From positions 186,001 through 250,000 of the forward strand of contig NW_026570239.1 in NCBI RefSeq assembly GCF_019649055.1: DNA of 64,000 nt. Reading direction: 5' to 3'. This document shows, in pieces, positions 1 to 12,031 of the stretch. Below the pieces are notes generated by a model. That model saw only the letters and a program-made list of their open reading frames with translations, did no database searches and was not told the origin of the DNA. The number at the start of each line of letters is the position of its first letter. Within the stretch, counting starts at the first letter, position 1. The stretch is from Paramacrobiotus metropolitanus. Its lineage: Eukaryota > Tardigrada > Eutardigrada > Parachela > Macrobiotidae. A program made the translations under genes and the position numbers.

Positions 1-521
1 CGGCGATAGCATTAGCTTAGAGTACGAGTAAATAATTTCTATTTTATTAGCAACACCACAACCACGGAAGATATTTCATTACCACACAAGCAAAGTAGGT
101 GCAGGACATACAGTCACAAAACCACAACTGCACAGCAAGCCAACAAAAGTGCGTAACCGAAGAAACTATAAGTGATAGCAAATCAGAAGAGAAATCAAAT
201 GGGCAAGTGGGAAAGGAAAGTAGTGGAAAACATACAGGAATTATCGCATAATCATTCATACTGGCATGTCATGCCTGGCGATAAAATATAAAACTGAAAC
301 AGGAGCTCCTCTCTCAGTACCGGCGCACTTCGCTCAAGCGCAGCATAAAACTCCGCCCGGAATTACCCATATGTTCGAACACCTATAAAACCAGGATGAA
401 TTATTTTGTGCCCACTTTTGTGCATGCAACAGCAACAGTAATAAGAGGCCAAAAATATTAAAATTTAATCATATATTATTAAAAATTTTTATTTACCTGA
501 CAAACCAGTCGGTCGACATTA

Positions 522-1327
522 TCAGCCGGCACAAGATACATCTGTCCCAGCGGCCCAGCGGGAGGGAACGCTGGTTTCTCGTTTCTCAGAGTACAAAAAA
601 ATTGAATTAAATGTACATGTTGACAACGTTTTCCTCGGCTCGTAATCTCCTCGCGCGTGATGCTGCCTGATTCGTTGAGCAAATCTTTCACCTCGCGTTA
701 AATAGTGGCCACCTGCAAATTCCAGGTCTCATGTCAGTTCAAAATAACAAATCTAACAGCATATTGCGCTAAGCACCAAAAGCGATTAAAGAAAATGAAT
801 ACAAACTTGAGCGATTAAGAGTTTTACGAATACTGAAAGCGGGTCGACTAAGAACTTGGACTCAGAACGCTACTGTTGGCCGATTTGAAGCCACCTCCTA
901 GTGAAAGTTTTTAATCACTACCGCTGGAAAAACGTCCGATTAACGGAATTCGTGAATTTCTTTAATCGGATGGCAACAGACAGATTAAAATGCCCAGCAA
1001 ATAAAAAGTTTCTCTGGGACTACTTTTTAATCACTTTTCTTTAATCGTTCAAAAATAGCGCATTCCCCTGTAAGTACTTACTTACCTTCAAATGAAATTA
1101 TCCTTTCTCCGGTCTTCGTGAGCACTTCAAGGCCTTGTGTTCCTAAACAAAATAAACGGCTCGGAGAATCTTGGTCTAGAACCGACGTGTTTTCAGTACA
1201 TACCGGGGTCGGGCTGATGGCAATTGGCCCCGGTGTATCGTCGACGGATATTTCGGACCTGGCCGCATATTTCGGATCTGGCGGGGGATGCGCGCTAAAG
1301 CGCTGGACATCAGCAACAGGAAACATT
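522..1327 (-). CDS. possible two-exon fragment of an unknown gene
   Basis: Two minus-strand blocks are framed by consensus splice sites. The first exon runs 1327 to 1086, behind an acceptor ending CTGCAG and before a donor GAAG|GTAAGT. The second runs 712 to 522, behind an acceptor TTTGCAG, and ends in TGA at 524-522. The phase is compatible across the junction (a phase-1 codon is completed). The predicted peptide is about 140 residues, Pro/Ser-rich then Arg-rich, and I do not recognise it. A further open segment at 1882-1661 begins with ATG and a hydrophobic stretch (FASFLMALNCVSCVVLSWAF) and could supply a signal peptide. No homology can be claimed; it could be chance. Confidence 0.28.
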
Positions 1328-1882
1328 CTGCAGTTCAGATATCAGTGTTCATACATACATCAGCGTTCGTTGGATTCAGTCAGACCGAATATCAGCCGGA
1401 AACGGATCTGAACATCACAAATTTTCTTTTTAAAATTAGAATAAATACAAGTACAAAAACTAATATTGAAATCACCGGAGCTCCGAAATCTTTTTCTTAA
1501 GCAGCTTATCATGGGAAGATTTCTACTGTTTCGTAAAGCTAAATAAGTGTTGAGAACAAGCGGCTCGAAACATCAAATCCTACCCTCCTAATATAGCACC
1601 AAATTTACAAATTAAAAGGCAGCTTTTCTAACTGGGCGCAATTGTACCTTGAGTAAACCGCTAACGGGAGCTCAGCAAGAACCGGTATGCCTCGACGAAA
1701 TAGGCAGGCTGCTGCACTTGTGACTTGTCCTCCAGAAACGTTCCACAGTCGTCGCGATCTGCAGCAAAAGCCCAACTCAACACAACGCAACTCACACAAT
1801 TCAAGGCCATCAGAAAACTCGCGAACACAGACTGAACACTACCAATAACTCGTGCCACACTGATCAGTCGCTTACTCCACAA

Positions 1883-3483
1883 TATTACGGTTGCACGAGC
1901 GTGAAGATGATCGATCCAAGACTTTAAAGACTGAAAAACTCTAGATAAATAGAAGAAATTGTAGAACTATCGGAGCTCCGAAATTTCCAAATAATTCTAG
2001 TTACAAACAGCACGAGGCGCACAGGCACTATGCAGTAACGTAGAACATCAACGGCTGGTTGAAAAGCTTTGAGTGTTTTTGATTTTGACAGTCAAAAAGC
2101 ATGCTTCAGCATGAATGTGTCAGCTACAGCGCCCTCTGCCCACTGAGCGTGACACGTGACCGTGACGCACTTCCGGTGGGCTGAGACAAGCGAAAACTGC
2201 ACAAGTTCACGCGCTTACATTTTTATTAACGCCACTTAAAGTAATTCTCGCGACTATCCCCGAGAATTTCTGTATGTAAGCGGAACAAGTTATTATCGGC
2301 AGGGTCCGGAGTAATGTATGAGTTGGATTATCTGTAGTGTGATATGTATTTTGAGTGCTTACTGAAGAGAATGGAACCGGTGTTGAAGGAACTTGCAACC
2401 AAGCAATAAAAGCACACAACCATTGCGTGCGTGGATGCACTGAACTTGACTTTTGTCTTTACCTCAAACTAAAATCGGCTGCAAATTACAATAGCACCTA
2501 AACGAGAGTCAGGCAACGCCGTCGCAGCGGAGCCCCGTAACTGGATCGAGCAAAACTCGGCAACCATGAGGAATGCTGGCAGAAAAAAGCAGACAATGTA
2601 CTGAGAATACGAGAACGACAATGAATATGTTAAAACAGGTCTTGTAGATATTTTTGCATTATATAAGCGGTCTGTTCAAGCCCCTTCGCAGAGATGCCGG
2701 GAAAGTCAAAAGTTAAAGGTGACGTTGGAGTGTACTACGGCACGGTTGCGTGAAGTACGACGGTTATAAATGCCATCAAGAAAAAGAATTTCGCAACAAG
2801 TAACTTTGGCTACAAAGAAATTTCATGTTCACGAAGCATAGCGGGTAACATGGAAATGCAATGCATAAACTACTGCTAATGTATTCGACATATGCAAAGG
2901 GTCGCACTGTACTGCGGTCGGTTATAAGTTCCATTATTTGTACAATCCTTTCAGCAACTCTCTGAGGGCGATCTCGATTTGAGTATTCCATTTGAACCAC
3001 ACTGGCAGGGTTTTTACGAAGCTCTCAAACACACGATTTCTGTATCTGCACCGTTAGAACACAACTGACTGTGCAAATTTGCCTATCAGGTGGGAATTTT
3101 GGCTCGACATTTGAATGCTGCTGATGTGCGACGCTTATACAACATCCAAATTAATGTTTCTCGTAATTTTGTTTTATTTCCCAGTGGAAATTTTAAGCAA
3201 ACACAATCCTTTGTGTCGAACATCAAGACTGATAAAACAGAGTACTTGAAGAATTACGGTGTACTCTGATTATAAGTTTACCCTAATAATTGATTCAATA
3301 TTTACGCAGTTATTATTGAGCCGGTACATGATGTGAATGGTTTGAAACCGGTACCGGTACATAATGGGAATGGTAATATTTAAAATTCTAGCCGTAATAC
3401 ACCACCTACCAATCACATTATGTAGTACAATGGCACAAGGCAATACAAATTCGATCAATGGGAAATACTTCTTATGTTATAAA
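1883..3483. other. intergenic, no gene seen
   Basis: Only short open frames occur here and none has a recognisable motif or a convincing splice framework. I see no RNA gene or array. Confidence 0.5.
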
Positions 3484-3553
3484 GGGGAAAAACAAGCCTA
3501 CTTGAACCGTTCCCCTGTACTGCTGCCGCTACAGTAGACTTGTTTTGCCCCCT
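3484..3553. repeat. small foldback sharing sequence with the next element
   Basis: GGGGAAAAACAAGCC.. and ..GACTTGTTTTGCCCC form imperfect inverted arms of about 19 bp. The interior CCCCTGTACTGCTGCC also occurs in both arms of the foldback at 3663-3857, so the two are related. Confidence 0.5.
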
Positions 3554-3662
3554 GTATACTGCAAACCGTGGAAAGTATTTGTACAGATATCGCGCACAGT
3601 TCTTCCGGTAACTGACTTGATTAAAGCTTCGTTTTTAACTAAATACAATCACTAAGAAATAA

Positions 3663-3857
3663 GAGGGGATGTCAGTGGCTCACCTAGATAATCCCCTGTA
3701 CTGCTGCCGTCAGCCGCCTGGAGTATGACGTTGTGGCTATACATGGTGCTTATGTGCCGCGCCTGATTTAACCATATGTATTGCCATAACGTCACACTCC
3801 AAGCGGCTGACGGCAGCAGTACAGGGGATTATCTAGGTGCGCTACTGACACCCCCTC
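3663..3857. repeat. foldback MITE with about 77-bp arms
   Basis: The left arm (from GAGGGGATGTCAGTGG) and right arm (to ACTGACACCCCCTC) are inverted copies of about 77 bp with a few mismatches, separated by about 45 bp. Both arms contain CCTAGATAATCCCCTGTACT or its complement. There is no coding capacity and no certain target duplication. It is a non-autonomous foldback or MITE. Confidence 0.75.
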
Positions 3858-5250
3858 GTATATACGTGTATTATATACGCATAAAGATGCAAAATGGAAA
3901 GAAAGGCTAGACATATCGAACGCATACAAATTTCCGACATATCCAATATATTTTTCTGGAATTTTCTGGACTTTGTCAGTCATTTGCACTTTTCCAATCC
4001 TCTTTGCTACTCTGTGTACGGACTCGAATAATGTCACGCGCATCGGCGCACGCCCTGCTGAGAACTACCTGATAAAGCGCAATGTATGCAATTTTTGCTC
4101 AGATGGACATCCTGTTCCGTAAATAGGTATTATACAAATTTAGTAACATTTTAGCAATAAATTAATTAAACAATAAGTTAAACAACTTTACGAAATAGAG
4201 CTTTTTCCATGAATTGGTGCCGGTTTGGGAGAGCCGCACCAGCTAGGTACATGCTTAACGTAACTATCGCTTCCTTCGTCATTCAAAATTTGTTTTTATG
4301 GCACTAAGAACGAGGATTCAATACGAGTTTTTTTATTAGCTTAAACCTTAATAAATTCGCTTCGGAGGGTAAAGAATTTAATGTTTAACATGGATTCTTT
4401 TAGGCTGTTTTAAATTACTAGCGACAACGAGTAAATACCAGTGTGTTTGCGCATCTAGTTGGTAAATAAATGTGGGATCGCAGAACAAACAGATAAACCA
4501 GTGAACAAAGTTTTTAATCTCCGGCTGGTACGTTGCTTTCTGCCGTTTCGCTGCGGGAAAGGTGATGATAGTTAATGTCACCTGCTGTATCAAATCTCCA
4601 ATGCAATTCTCGTTTCCGCAGGCTATCAACTGGAAGCGATCGATCGAACCTGACTAAAAGGCTTTTATAAAAGCATGGTTCATCAAGCAAATAATGGCGC
4701 ACAAGTTTCCTACTAACAGGGAGATGATCCGGCTTCAGAGTGCACTGCAGCCTGCCGCTGGGGATTGATATACTGACGGAATACGAAAGCTATCGACAGA
4801 GGCCGCATTGTTTACACAGTAACACAAGCGCTTCCTGGATGCAGAATATGGAACGACGGAGCTCCTTTCTCCAGTTTGTGATGTTGGAATGCCGCTGCAG
4901 GAAAATGTTTCAGCTGCAAAGTCTTCTTCATGTTCCCCGGTCAACACCGCCGCAGTGTCGAAGTTTGTCTGGCAGGATTGTGGATGCGGTTCCTTGATTT
5001 TAATTAAACTTTCGCATTTAAGCTGTTCTAGTCTACGGAGAGATATATGTGAAAAATTGACTGACCATGCTAATTCCAAGGGTAATTGCCACAAAGACAC
5101 CTGAGACGGGGCAACACTTGTGCCGTCTCCGCTATCTTTACGGTAGTCATCCGGGTTTGCTCTCGGTCGTTCCGCAGTATTCAAGGGAACGCGTAAGAAT
5201 AGTTATCATAATATACAAGTACAAATCTTCACAGCAAGTGTCAATTTAAC
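3858..5250. other. intergenic, no gene seen
   Basis: Left flank of the giant retrotransposon. A 149-codon open frame on the minus strand (5184-4735) has no recognised motif, is overlapped by plus-strand open frames, and is not called as a gene. Confidence 0.4.
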
Positions 5251-5254
5251 ACTG

Positions 5255-5614
5255 TCTAAAGCTGGATCCAGAATGGATCCAGAGACGGAAACAGAAACGG
5301 AATCTATCCCGTGGAGTGAGCTATGCGATAAGTATAGCGAACTACGCGGAAACACGAAACGTCGCACCGCTAATAGCTGACTTTTAATAATATTGAAAAT
5401 TCCGACAATCGAAAATCAATAATGATCGGCGCAGCTCGATCATAAAGCGTGGAGCTCATTCAACAGTGTGTAACGCTGTGCAGCACGTGCTATGCCGCGC
5501 CCACTAACACAACTCAAGCCAATCAGAAGAGACACAACACAGACACGTAATCCAAAGGCGTAGCGCCACAGGCGTAGCGCCACTGACGTGAATGCTAGTG
5601 ATCCCGGTCTCACA
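5255..5614 (-). repeat. 3' LTR of the giant element
   Basis: A 360-bp copy of the repeat at 49398-49743. On the sense strand it begins TGTGAGACC and ends AGCTTTAGA. It carries a 14-bp internal duplication (GGCGTAGCGCCACA, twice) absent from the other LTR. The bases just before it on the sense strand are C-rich rather than a classical polypurine tract. Confidence 0.9.
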
Positions 5615-7048
5615 TGCCTCTGGGGGGATGCCGAGCTCCTGTGAGGCTGGACACACTCCCGAATCCACGAGAAGACGACGGTCGCCAGTGTCTGTGCGTG
5701 CTCAAAAACATCAAATTCTCTTATTCCATTTTATCACATCAATTCCATAAAGGCACAATTTCATTTAATACGATGTGAATAAAGAGATCCAATTATAAAA
5801 ATACTATCAAAAACAGATCAACAGTTAAACAGATCAACAAAAGTTTTTAATCGAATGTAGACTAGGATCCTCCATTTCTGACTCGTAAAGGTCACAGGTC
5901 CTGTCCACCGTTTTCCGCACTTTGGCCCATTCCGCTCTGTTGAGCAATCCTGCGCATCCATAATGCGACTTTTCATCACAATCCGCTTGAGAATCAGTTG
6001 CGTATCAAGTACGGCTTAGGAATACTGCTTCAATCTTTGGAATAAGGTGCGTATCAATTGTACGACTTCAAATGAGATCCATAAAGGTCATGGAGGGACG
6101 TCATGTAGACAAGCGTAGTTCGCTTCCTCCCTGGTAAAGGTCATCCTTTGTTGAGATGATCCGTTGAGATGTGCGACTCATTTTGGGTTAATGGTCCCAA
6201 AGGTCATGCGACTTCTGTTCCATTACGGTGACTCTGTTGGGCAATTGATGATCCCAAAGGTCGTCCCGCTTCTGTTCAAACTTCCATTAAAGGTCATGGA
6301 GGGACTTAGCCAATTTTCTGCGGCTTTCAAGCACCTCTTTGCTTGCCTCCCTGGTTAAGACTTGATTTGACCTTTGCGTCGCACATCCAACTTCAACATG
6401 CCTCGAGCGGCCAGAGCGCCGGCGAGTTTACCGTAGCATCTCTGATGGGGCCGGCTAGTTACCGCATTGAGTTTACCCCATGAAATTTCCACATTTAATC
6501 TTTTACTCTTGTTCGCCGCTTGTGGCTAACATTACTACGAGAAATCCGGCCTGGTTACCGTAGTTTTTCTCGTTTTAATTTTGACACTGAATCGCTTAAA
6601 AAGAGTGCCGGCACAGTTTACCGTAACAACTCTAATGAGGCCGGCTGGTTGCCGCATTAAGTTAACCTCATCAAATTCCACCTGTTGTCTTTCTCTTTTT
6701 CGCCGCTTGTGGCCCACTTTCGTCTTCAAGAGATCCGGCTTGATTACCGTAGTTTCTCTTGTGCATTTATAACACTAAGTCGCTTAGAGAGGAGGGCCGG
6801 CTAACTGCCGTAGCAACTCCCTTGGGGCCGGCTTTATAGACCGAATCAATTTCAACCCCAATAGATATTCCACATGATTTCTTTAGGCAATTCTGTGCTA
6901 TAAACGCTGCAAACAACAAATACACGAATACAGTTAGTGTTAACATGTCACATGTCACGCCCTTTTATACAACACCATGTTCATCTTTGTGACGTACCGA
7001 CAAAATGCCGTAGACGTCCTTTTAATAGTGTGATCCTAACGATCAGCA
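5615..7048 (-). other. 3' untranslated region of the giant element with octamers and repeats
   Basis: No long frame. The octamer AAAGGTCA is read on the plus strand at about 5886, 6082, 6135, 6199 and 6290. A segment AAAGGTCATGGAGGGAC .. CTCCCTGGT occurs twice (about 6082-6140 and 6290-6358). It is followed by roughly 200-bp tandem repeats. Confidence 0.65.
6405..6890. repeat. about 200-bp tandem repeat, roughly 2.5 units
   Basis: Units near 6405, 6595 and 6785 share the order: GCCGGC..GTTTACCGTA, then ATGRGGCCGGCT.GTT.CCGCAT, AAATTCCAC, and CGCCGCTTGTGGC. The last word also occurs in the element's 5' leader at about 49063, linking the two untranslated ends. Confidence 0.7.
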
Positions 7049-7327
7049 CTATTCCATTTCATTTGAATCGCCCTCACCATCTCTTGGCGGGCGTTTCTTA
7101 GCACTTTCCGGTTGGTTTCGATCAGATGTTCGGTCAACTGGTTCCGTGGCGTCGACTTCCATGACCTTTGACGGGTCAACTTCGCGCTGGCCACGACCTT
7201 TCCCTTGACGACTTCGCTTAACCCTTTCGAGTTGATGGCGTGCGTCATTTTCTTCCAGCCGCAATCTTCGGTTATCGGGGTCGTTATCTAATCGACGTTG
7301 CACATCAGCGAGATTATCCCGAAGCTG
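7049..7327 (-). CDS. C-terminal continuation of the RS-rich protein after an in-frame TAG
   Basis: Directly follows TAG 7330-7328 in the same frame as the upstream 585-residue frame. About 92 residues, charged and helical-looking (LADVQRRLDNDPDNRRLRLE), ending Asp/Glu-rich. The smooth composition across the TAG, and its CAG 3' context, suggest it belongs to the same protein, either by readthrough or after a recent nonsense change. It is the last frame of the element before the 3' UTR. Confidence 0.5.
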   Translation of the reverse strand, partial: QLRDNLADVQRRLDNDPDNRRLRLEENDARHQLERVKRSRQGKGRGQREVDPSKVMEVDATEPVDRTSDRNQPESAKKRPPRDGEGDSNEME

Positions 7328-9182
7328 CTAGTTCCGTATACCGCGTCGTCCCATCTGATTAGGGGCGCGTTCCGGACGTCGGTCGCTTTTCTTCACCAGG
7401 AATTCATCGATGTACGTTTCAACTCCGTCCACTGGTTCGACGTAGTCACTGCCCAGGGAATCTTTGATCTTATTAATCCTTTCTTCAACTTGGGAGGCAT
7501 GACGCTGTGTCAAGTTGCCCTTTTCCATTCGTGTCTTACAATTTTTCAGCGCCTTTCGAGCTGTATGCGCTATGCTGATATGTTCCATTGGTTGCCCCAA
7601 TTTAGCGACATGAGCTCGGAAAAATGGTGGGATATCGTCTCTCATGGTATTGGATACCAACTGGTTCTGTGTCTTATAGTGTGCCAGTCGTGCAGCGAAT
7701 ACCTTCTGCCCCATCCTTTTTGCGGCATAATGTTTAGGGTCCACTTGCAGTCCTACCGATGCCCTGGCTGCAAGCAACTTGAAAGCCGGATTCACGTAGC
7801 GTAAAACAAACTGAGCGACATATTCTTGTCGTTCAGGATAATCTGAGTAATAGAACTGTGTCATTCCGATTGGGTCAGTTGTATCCAGTGGTACATCCAA
7901 TAAGTTCAAATCCACTAAGCTATGTAGCCCATTCCGTCTGATAGGGAGATAACAATCTCTCGCCGAGTCGCGGGGGATATACAACCGACGGAAAGTCCCT
8001 TCACGTAAACCTTCTCTAATCTCAGCCGCGTAGCCCGAATCAAGTAGGAATTGGCGCAACTGATTCAGGATGGTGCCAATCCTATTGGCTTCGGCAGAGT
8101 CCGATTCAATTCCGAAATATCGACAAATTTCAACCGTCTGTTCGTCAATGTCGTTCATATTGTATCCCATATCGATGGTGTCAGGTTGTCGATTATTAAA
8201 TCTGGAGTTCAGTCGTTGTTCAACTTGGCGACGATTATCCGATTCGCGATGACCTTCTGGTTCACGTCGTTCCCCTGATTCAGGCTGCGACGGTTCATTA
8301 CTCGCTGGTGTAGCCGGTTGAAGGTCACTGTCCAGAATTACATTCCGTCGATGAGTCACATTAGCTTGAGATGCGGTCTCGACAACTGAGCTAGTTCCTT
8401 CCATCGCATCGTCTTCTTGAACGGAGCTTACAATTGGATCCACCACATGGACTGTTGACTCCATTCGCTGATATTTCGGGGGTGAATCTTCCCGTTCTGC
8501 GCTTGATGACCTTTTGCTTGCGCCCGAGTCAAAGGTCGCATAAAATGCGGCTCTCTGTTGCCATTTCTTATCCTGTGGGTCGGGCGTTCGATTCCGCGTG
8601 TGTTCGCGTCTTTTATCCCATGACCTTTCGGGTGTTGACATTCTGACGTTGCGATTGCGGAATGCAACTCCCATCGGCACCTGATGCCCTTGCTTTTCAG
8701 GTTCTGTACGGAATGTCTCCGCACGCCGTTTTTCTTCCCGTTCTCTTGTCGCCGCCAAAATCTTCGCCGTGTCGATCTTTCGCTGGATATACATTTCTGT
8801 TATTTCATCTCCGCGGCGCACCCATCCTCTTCCGCCACGGTAATCCCGGTCGCGGGAATGTTCGCGTGACCTTTCGCTGCGGTAGTCGCGTGTCTTTTCA
8901 CGAGAGTGCTCACGTGACCTTTCACTCCGTCGTTCCGAAGTCCGTTCATGTTCACGTGAATGTCCGCGTGACCTTTCTCTATGCGGGGGTGATCGAGGTC
9001 GAATAAAACCTTCGTCCCGTTTAAAACTTCTGAGTGCCTGGAGCACATCGCTTTCGGTTTTGCGAGATTTACGTAATTCGTCCATACGTCTTTCGACTTC
9101 CTTCTTTATGTATGGCGCTGGGGCAAATCCGTCTTGAAGCCGTTTTTTCTCCCGCAGTAGCGCTTTCAGGACCTCGTCTGGC
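7328..9182 (-). CDS. RS-rich accessory protein of the giant element, main part
   Basis: This frame is the continuation of the 10403-9791 frame. The MITE at 9183-9790 with its 8-bp duplication separates them, and removing it restores phase. Next to the break is a Lys/Arg-rich stretch, then an Arg-Ser/Glu-Arg domain (RSERSREHSREKTRDYRSER style, about 9010-8800), resembling SR splicing-factor tails. Acidic linkers follow, then a globular region of about 270 residues containing ICRYFGIESDSAEANRIG. Several ERS/SRE tripeptides are written by the AAAGGTCA octamer. No family recognised for the globular part. It may bind RNA or the splicing machinery; that is inference from composition only. Confidence 0.7.
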
Positions 9183-9790
9183 TAGGGTTGCCAAATACTT
9201 GGCGAAGTCGACTTATCAAGTTAATAACTTGAGTTAATCGAAAAAACTTGGAGGAAAAGTCAAGTTATTAACTTGAACTTATCCTTCCAAACCAAGTCAA
9301 CGAAGTCGACTTGGTTTGTGAAACCAAGTTCTCAAGTTCTGCTTCAAGTCGACTTGCGAGTTTTTAAAAACATTTGAGGAATTTTAAACTAAACCGACAT
9401 TTTCTGCGTTATATCTTTAAAATGTTTTGATAATGGTGTCGTACAACACACTTTCGCTGTACTGTTCCAGCCATCGAAGTGGATTACGACCACACGGCTG
9501 CATAGACTGTAGGTGCAGCCAGGAGGCAAAGCTCCGGGCGGATGACTGGAGCAGTACATGGAACGGGTGTGTGACGCCTAATAACTACCCTATACGCAAA
9601 TTTTCGTATTACTTTTTATTCGACTTCAAGTCGACTTGAAGTCGACTTCAAGTCAATAACTTGACTTGAGCTTCCAAGTCAAGTCAAAAAAGTTAACTTG
9701 GATGTCCAAGTAATTTGAAAAGTTTGACTTTTTGTAAAAACCAAGTCGAAAGTCAAGTCAAGTTATTAACTCAAGTTTTTGGCATCCCTA
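9183..9790. mobile_element. hAT-type MITE inserted in the RS-rich frame
   Basis: Terminal inverted repeats TAGGGTTGCCAAA / TAGGGATGCCAAA (complement at the right end), 608 bp, flanked by the perfect 8-bp duplication CGTCTGGC at 9175-9182 and 9791-9798. An 8-bp duplication and this TIR style fit hAT. The subterminal regions are filled with CAAGTCGACTTG-like palindromes and AAGTTATTAACTTG words. No transposase; it moves in trans. Confidence 0.88.
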
Positions 9791-10403
9791 CGTCTGGCAT
9801 AGCGACTGGGTCTTTCATTATCGTTTCAATTTGAATAATGAGGGACTGACGGGTAAGCTGCGCTTCCTCTTCGTTTAGGCTGGTTGTGGGTACGGCTGAA
9901 CTCGACGTACTGGGCAGCGCCTCTCGTGCAGCCTGTTCACTTGCTCTCTTATTTTGCGCATTAATTTTCGCGCGGATTTCATCTTCCATTTGCTGAACTC
10001 GCATCTTGTCTTGGTCTTCTTCGAACTTCTTCCGATACGCGTCTGTTTGTGGGCATTTCAACGGTTCCAAGGTGTCATCCCAACCAGGTTCGTTGTTCCG
10101 GATCGCTTCCCGGTAGCGATCCTCAAGTAGCATTCGCTCCTCTACTGGGATGCTGCCGTAATTCCTTGCGCTTATCAAGTTGCGGAAGACGTCCAGGTTC
10201 CCACGTTTGGCTTCCGAGATCCCAACGAGTGAAACAATATGTGGGTCCTCCAGCTTGTGAATGCATGTATAGCACGGGAATTTCTTATCAACCTTTTTGT
10301 TATTCCGTAAACAGTCCGGACACTTTGGATTATAGCCCGTAGACCGATCGATATCTGCCGTCGTTCCTGGACGTTTAGAAGTGGCTTGACCTTTTTGTGC
10401 CAT
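9791..10403 (-). CDS. N-terminal part of the RS-rich accessory protein
   Basis: ATG at 10403, just after an in-frame stop and a TTTATAATTGCAG acceptor-like sequence, so it may sit on a spliced 3' exon. About 204 residues before the MITE break. A cysteine cluster CPDCLRNNKKVDKKFPCYTC (C-X2-C..C-X2-C) near residues 30-50 looks like a zinc-binding site. A helical acidic region and a Ser/Thr-rich linker follow. The last residues encoded past 9790 come from the MITE. Function unknown; the zinc-like cluster is seen, its role is not. Confidence 0.65.
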
Positions 10404-10757
10404 TTTTCCGCTTCAATCTGCAATTATAAAACAATCCATCATAGTAACCTTTCCACGTTAATCCTTTTCATTCCTATCCGTTATCAAGGCTTTTCTATCA
10501 TTTTTACGCCTATTCTGCTACTGAGCTGAGACTTTCCTAGCTCCTGCTGCCTCTTTCTATCACTGTAACGTGGTGACCTTTCTCACGTTATCAGCACTCT
10601 CTGACTACTGTGACCTTTTCTATTAGTCTTATCCCTGTTCAAGTTAAACTCTTCACATTCCATTCCCGTAACACTTTCTCTTTCGTTTTTGTACTGTTTA
10701 ATGCTTTTTCTGTAATATGCAGGGTTCATTACTCGCTGCATATTACACTCGTCTCGT

Positions 10758-11108
10758 TCACTCGGACTCCTTCGCCGGTGGTTTATACGGCTTGAAGTCA
10801 ATTCGGCCATCTGGATTAATGTGAAGCACTTCGTCTGCGATCAAGGCTTCGACGGCATTCTTAATCCATTCTTTATCACTTTCAATGTTCAGCTCTCCCA
10901 ATTCGTAATTGACGACCATGAAGTTCGAAAGGTCATTCCATGACGCTCCATTGGTACCACCGATGGCGTCCAAAGCCACGTCTGTAATGGCTATCTTCCA
11001 GGCCTCCAGTTCCATTTTCAGTCTGGGTGTTCGTTCCTGACCCTGTTTCGGAAGGTAGTAGACGACTTTGTTGTCCTTGTTGTATTTACATCCCAACTTT
11101 CCTTCCTT
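10758..11108 (-). CDS. winged-helix-like module 3 (tail of the frame after an in-frame TAA)
   Basis: Continues the frame of 11109-12031 after TAA 11111-11109. The first residues (KEGKLG..YYLP) complete winged-helix-like module 2. About 70 residues later another module reads WKIAITDVALDAIGG..GASW..L..F...NY, then IKNAVEALIADEVLHIN and a short FKP end. That spacing (helix, Gly-Ala-Ser turn, NY, second helix pair, beta wing) resembles the linker-histone globular fold. Ends at TGA 10758-10760, followed by more stops. Likely a DNA-binding or chromatin role if expressed; a resemblance only. Confidence 0.5.
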   Translation of the reverse strand, partial: KEGKLGCKYNKDNKVVYYLPKQGQERTPRLKMELEAWKIAITDVALDAIGGTNGASWNDLSNFMVVNYELGELNIESDKEWIKNAVEALIADEVLHINPDGRIDFKPYKPPAKESE

Positions 11109-12031
11109 TTATGCTCGTTTCAGGGCTCGTTCAGTCATGTTGAGTGACGACCTTCCGTTCGTATTTATTGCCACTTGTCTTTTCAGGTCTGTACCAAGCA
11201 TTTCTTTTTCTCGAATGATCTGGAGCGCAGCCTGGACTTCGTTCCATGTACGATTATTCACGTCCAATGCTGGTCCTAGCGTGTAATCTGTAGCCTCCTT
11301 TCTTGGCGTGCCGCTACTCTTCTGAGAGGATGCCGAATCCGTTGGGTCAGTTGTCGCCGTTTCGTCAATCCTCAGCTTTGCCAATGATCCTGATGATGAC
11401 CCCGCCAATTTCGGTTCTGCTGTCTTCTTTTCCTTTTGTGGCAAAGTCTCATGACCTCCCACTTCACCTGCTGACTTCGATCGCTCTTTCTCAAAGACTT
11501 CCTTTAGTGGTATGAACAATGATTTCTGAAACACCTGGCGCGCAGAGGCCGCTTCTGCTTCTGCCGCTGCTTTGTCCATCGGGAGCATGACCTTTTCTTT
11601 CTCCCGCTTTTCTCCCGAAGTCTCGTGACCTTTCGGTTGAACTTCTGCGGCGGTTCCAGATGTCTTTCGACCTTTTGACTGTTCGTCTTTTTCTGTCACA
11701 GTTCCAGAAGGAGCCGTTACTGTAGTATCGTCATCGCTTCCCGATTCCGAGTCCATTGGTCCTTTTGTCCTCGACGCTTTCGGGGCTTGTGATTTCAGCC
11801 TCGCCGCTTCTTCTTCAGCCGTTTTCTGTGCAATCTGATCCAATATCGGAGTTGACGGGTCTCCGCTCAATGGAACTGTGACCTTTTCCGTATCCTGACT
11901 GTCAGACATATGACAGTGGATCTGTCTTTCCGGTGGTATCAAACCAACTCTCGTGTATCGGATTGGATGTCCTTTATTTGCGTTTGTTGTAGCAAGGACA
12001 TTCTGTTTAATCAGTCTCGGCAGTACACGCT
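11109..12031 (-). CDS. winged-helix protein of the giant element, middle part
   Basis: Continues the 15980-16664 frame across the TIR element at 12032-15979. Insertion plus 6-bp duplication is 3954 bp, a multiple of three, so phase is kept. The first residues (LPRLIKQNVLATT..KGHPIRYTRVG) look like the second half of a linker-histone-like winged helix begun in the upstream exon block. A long low-complexity Ser/Thr/Lys/Glu linker with KGH tripeptides follows, then module 2 (WNEVQAALQIIREKE..NGRSSLN..ALKRA), which is cut by TAA 11111-11109 in the middle of a helix. Function inferred as chromatin binding; uncertain. Confidence 0.55.

Noticed and set aside
4735-5184. A 149-codon open frame on the minus strand just outside the giant element
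   Set aside because: No motif, overlapped by open frames on the other strand, no splice framework; likely chance.
7298-7804. 168-codon plus-strand open frame
   Set aside because: Lies antisense within the RS-rich protein frame; composition follows from the opposite strand.
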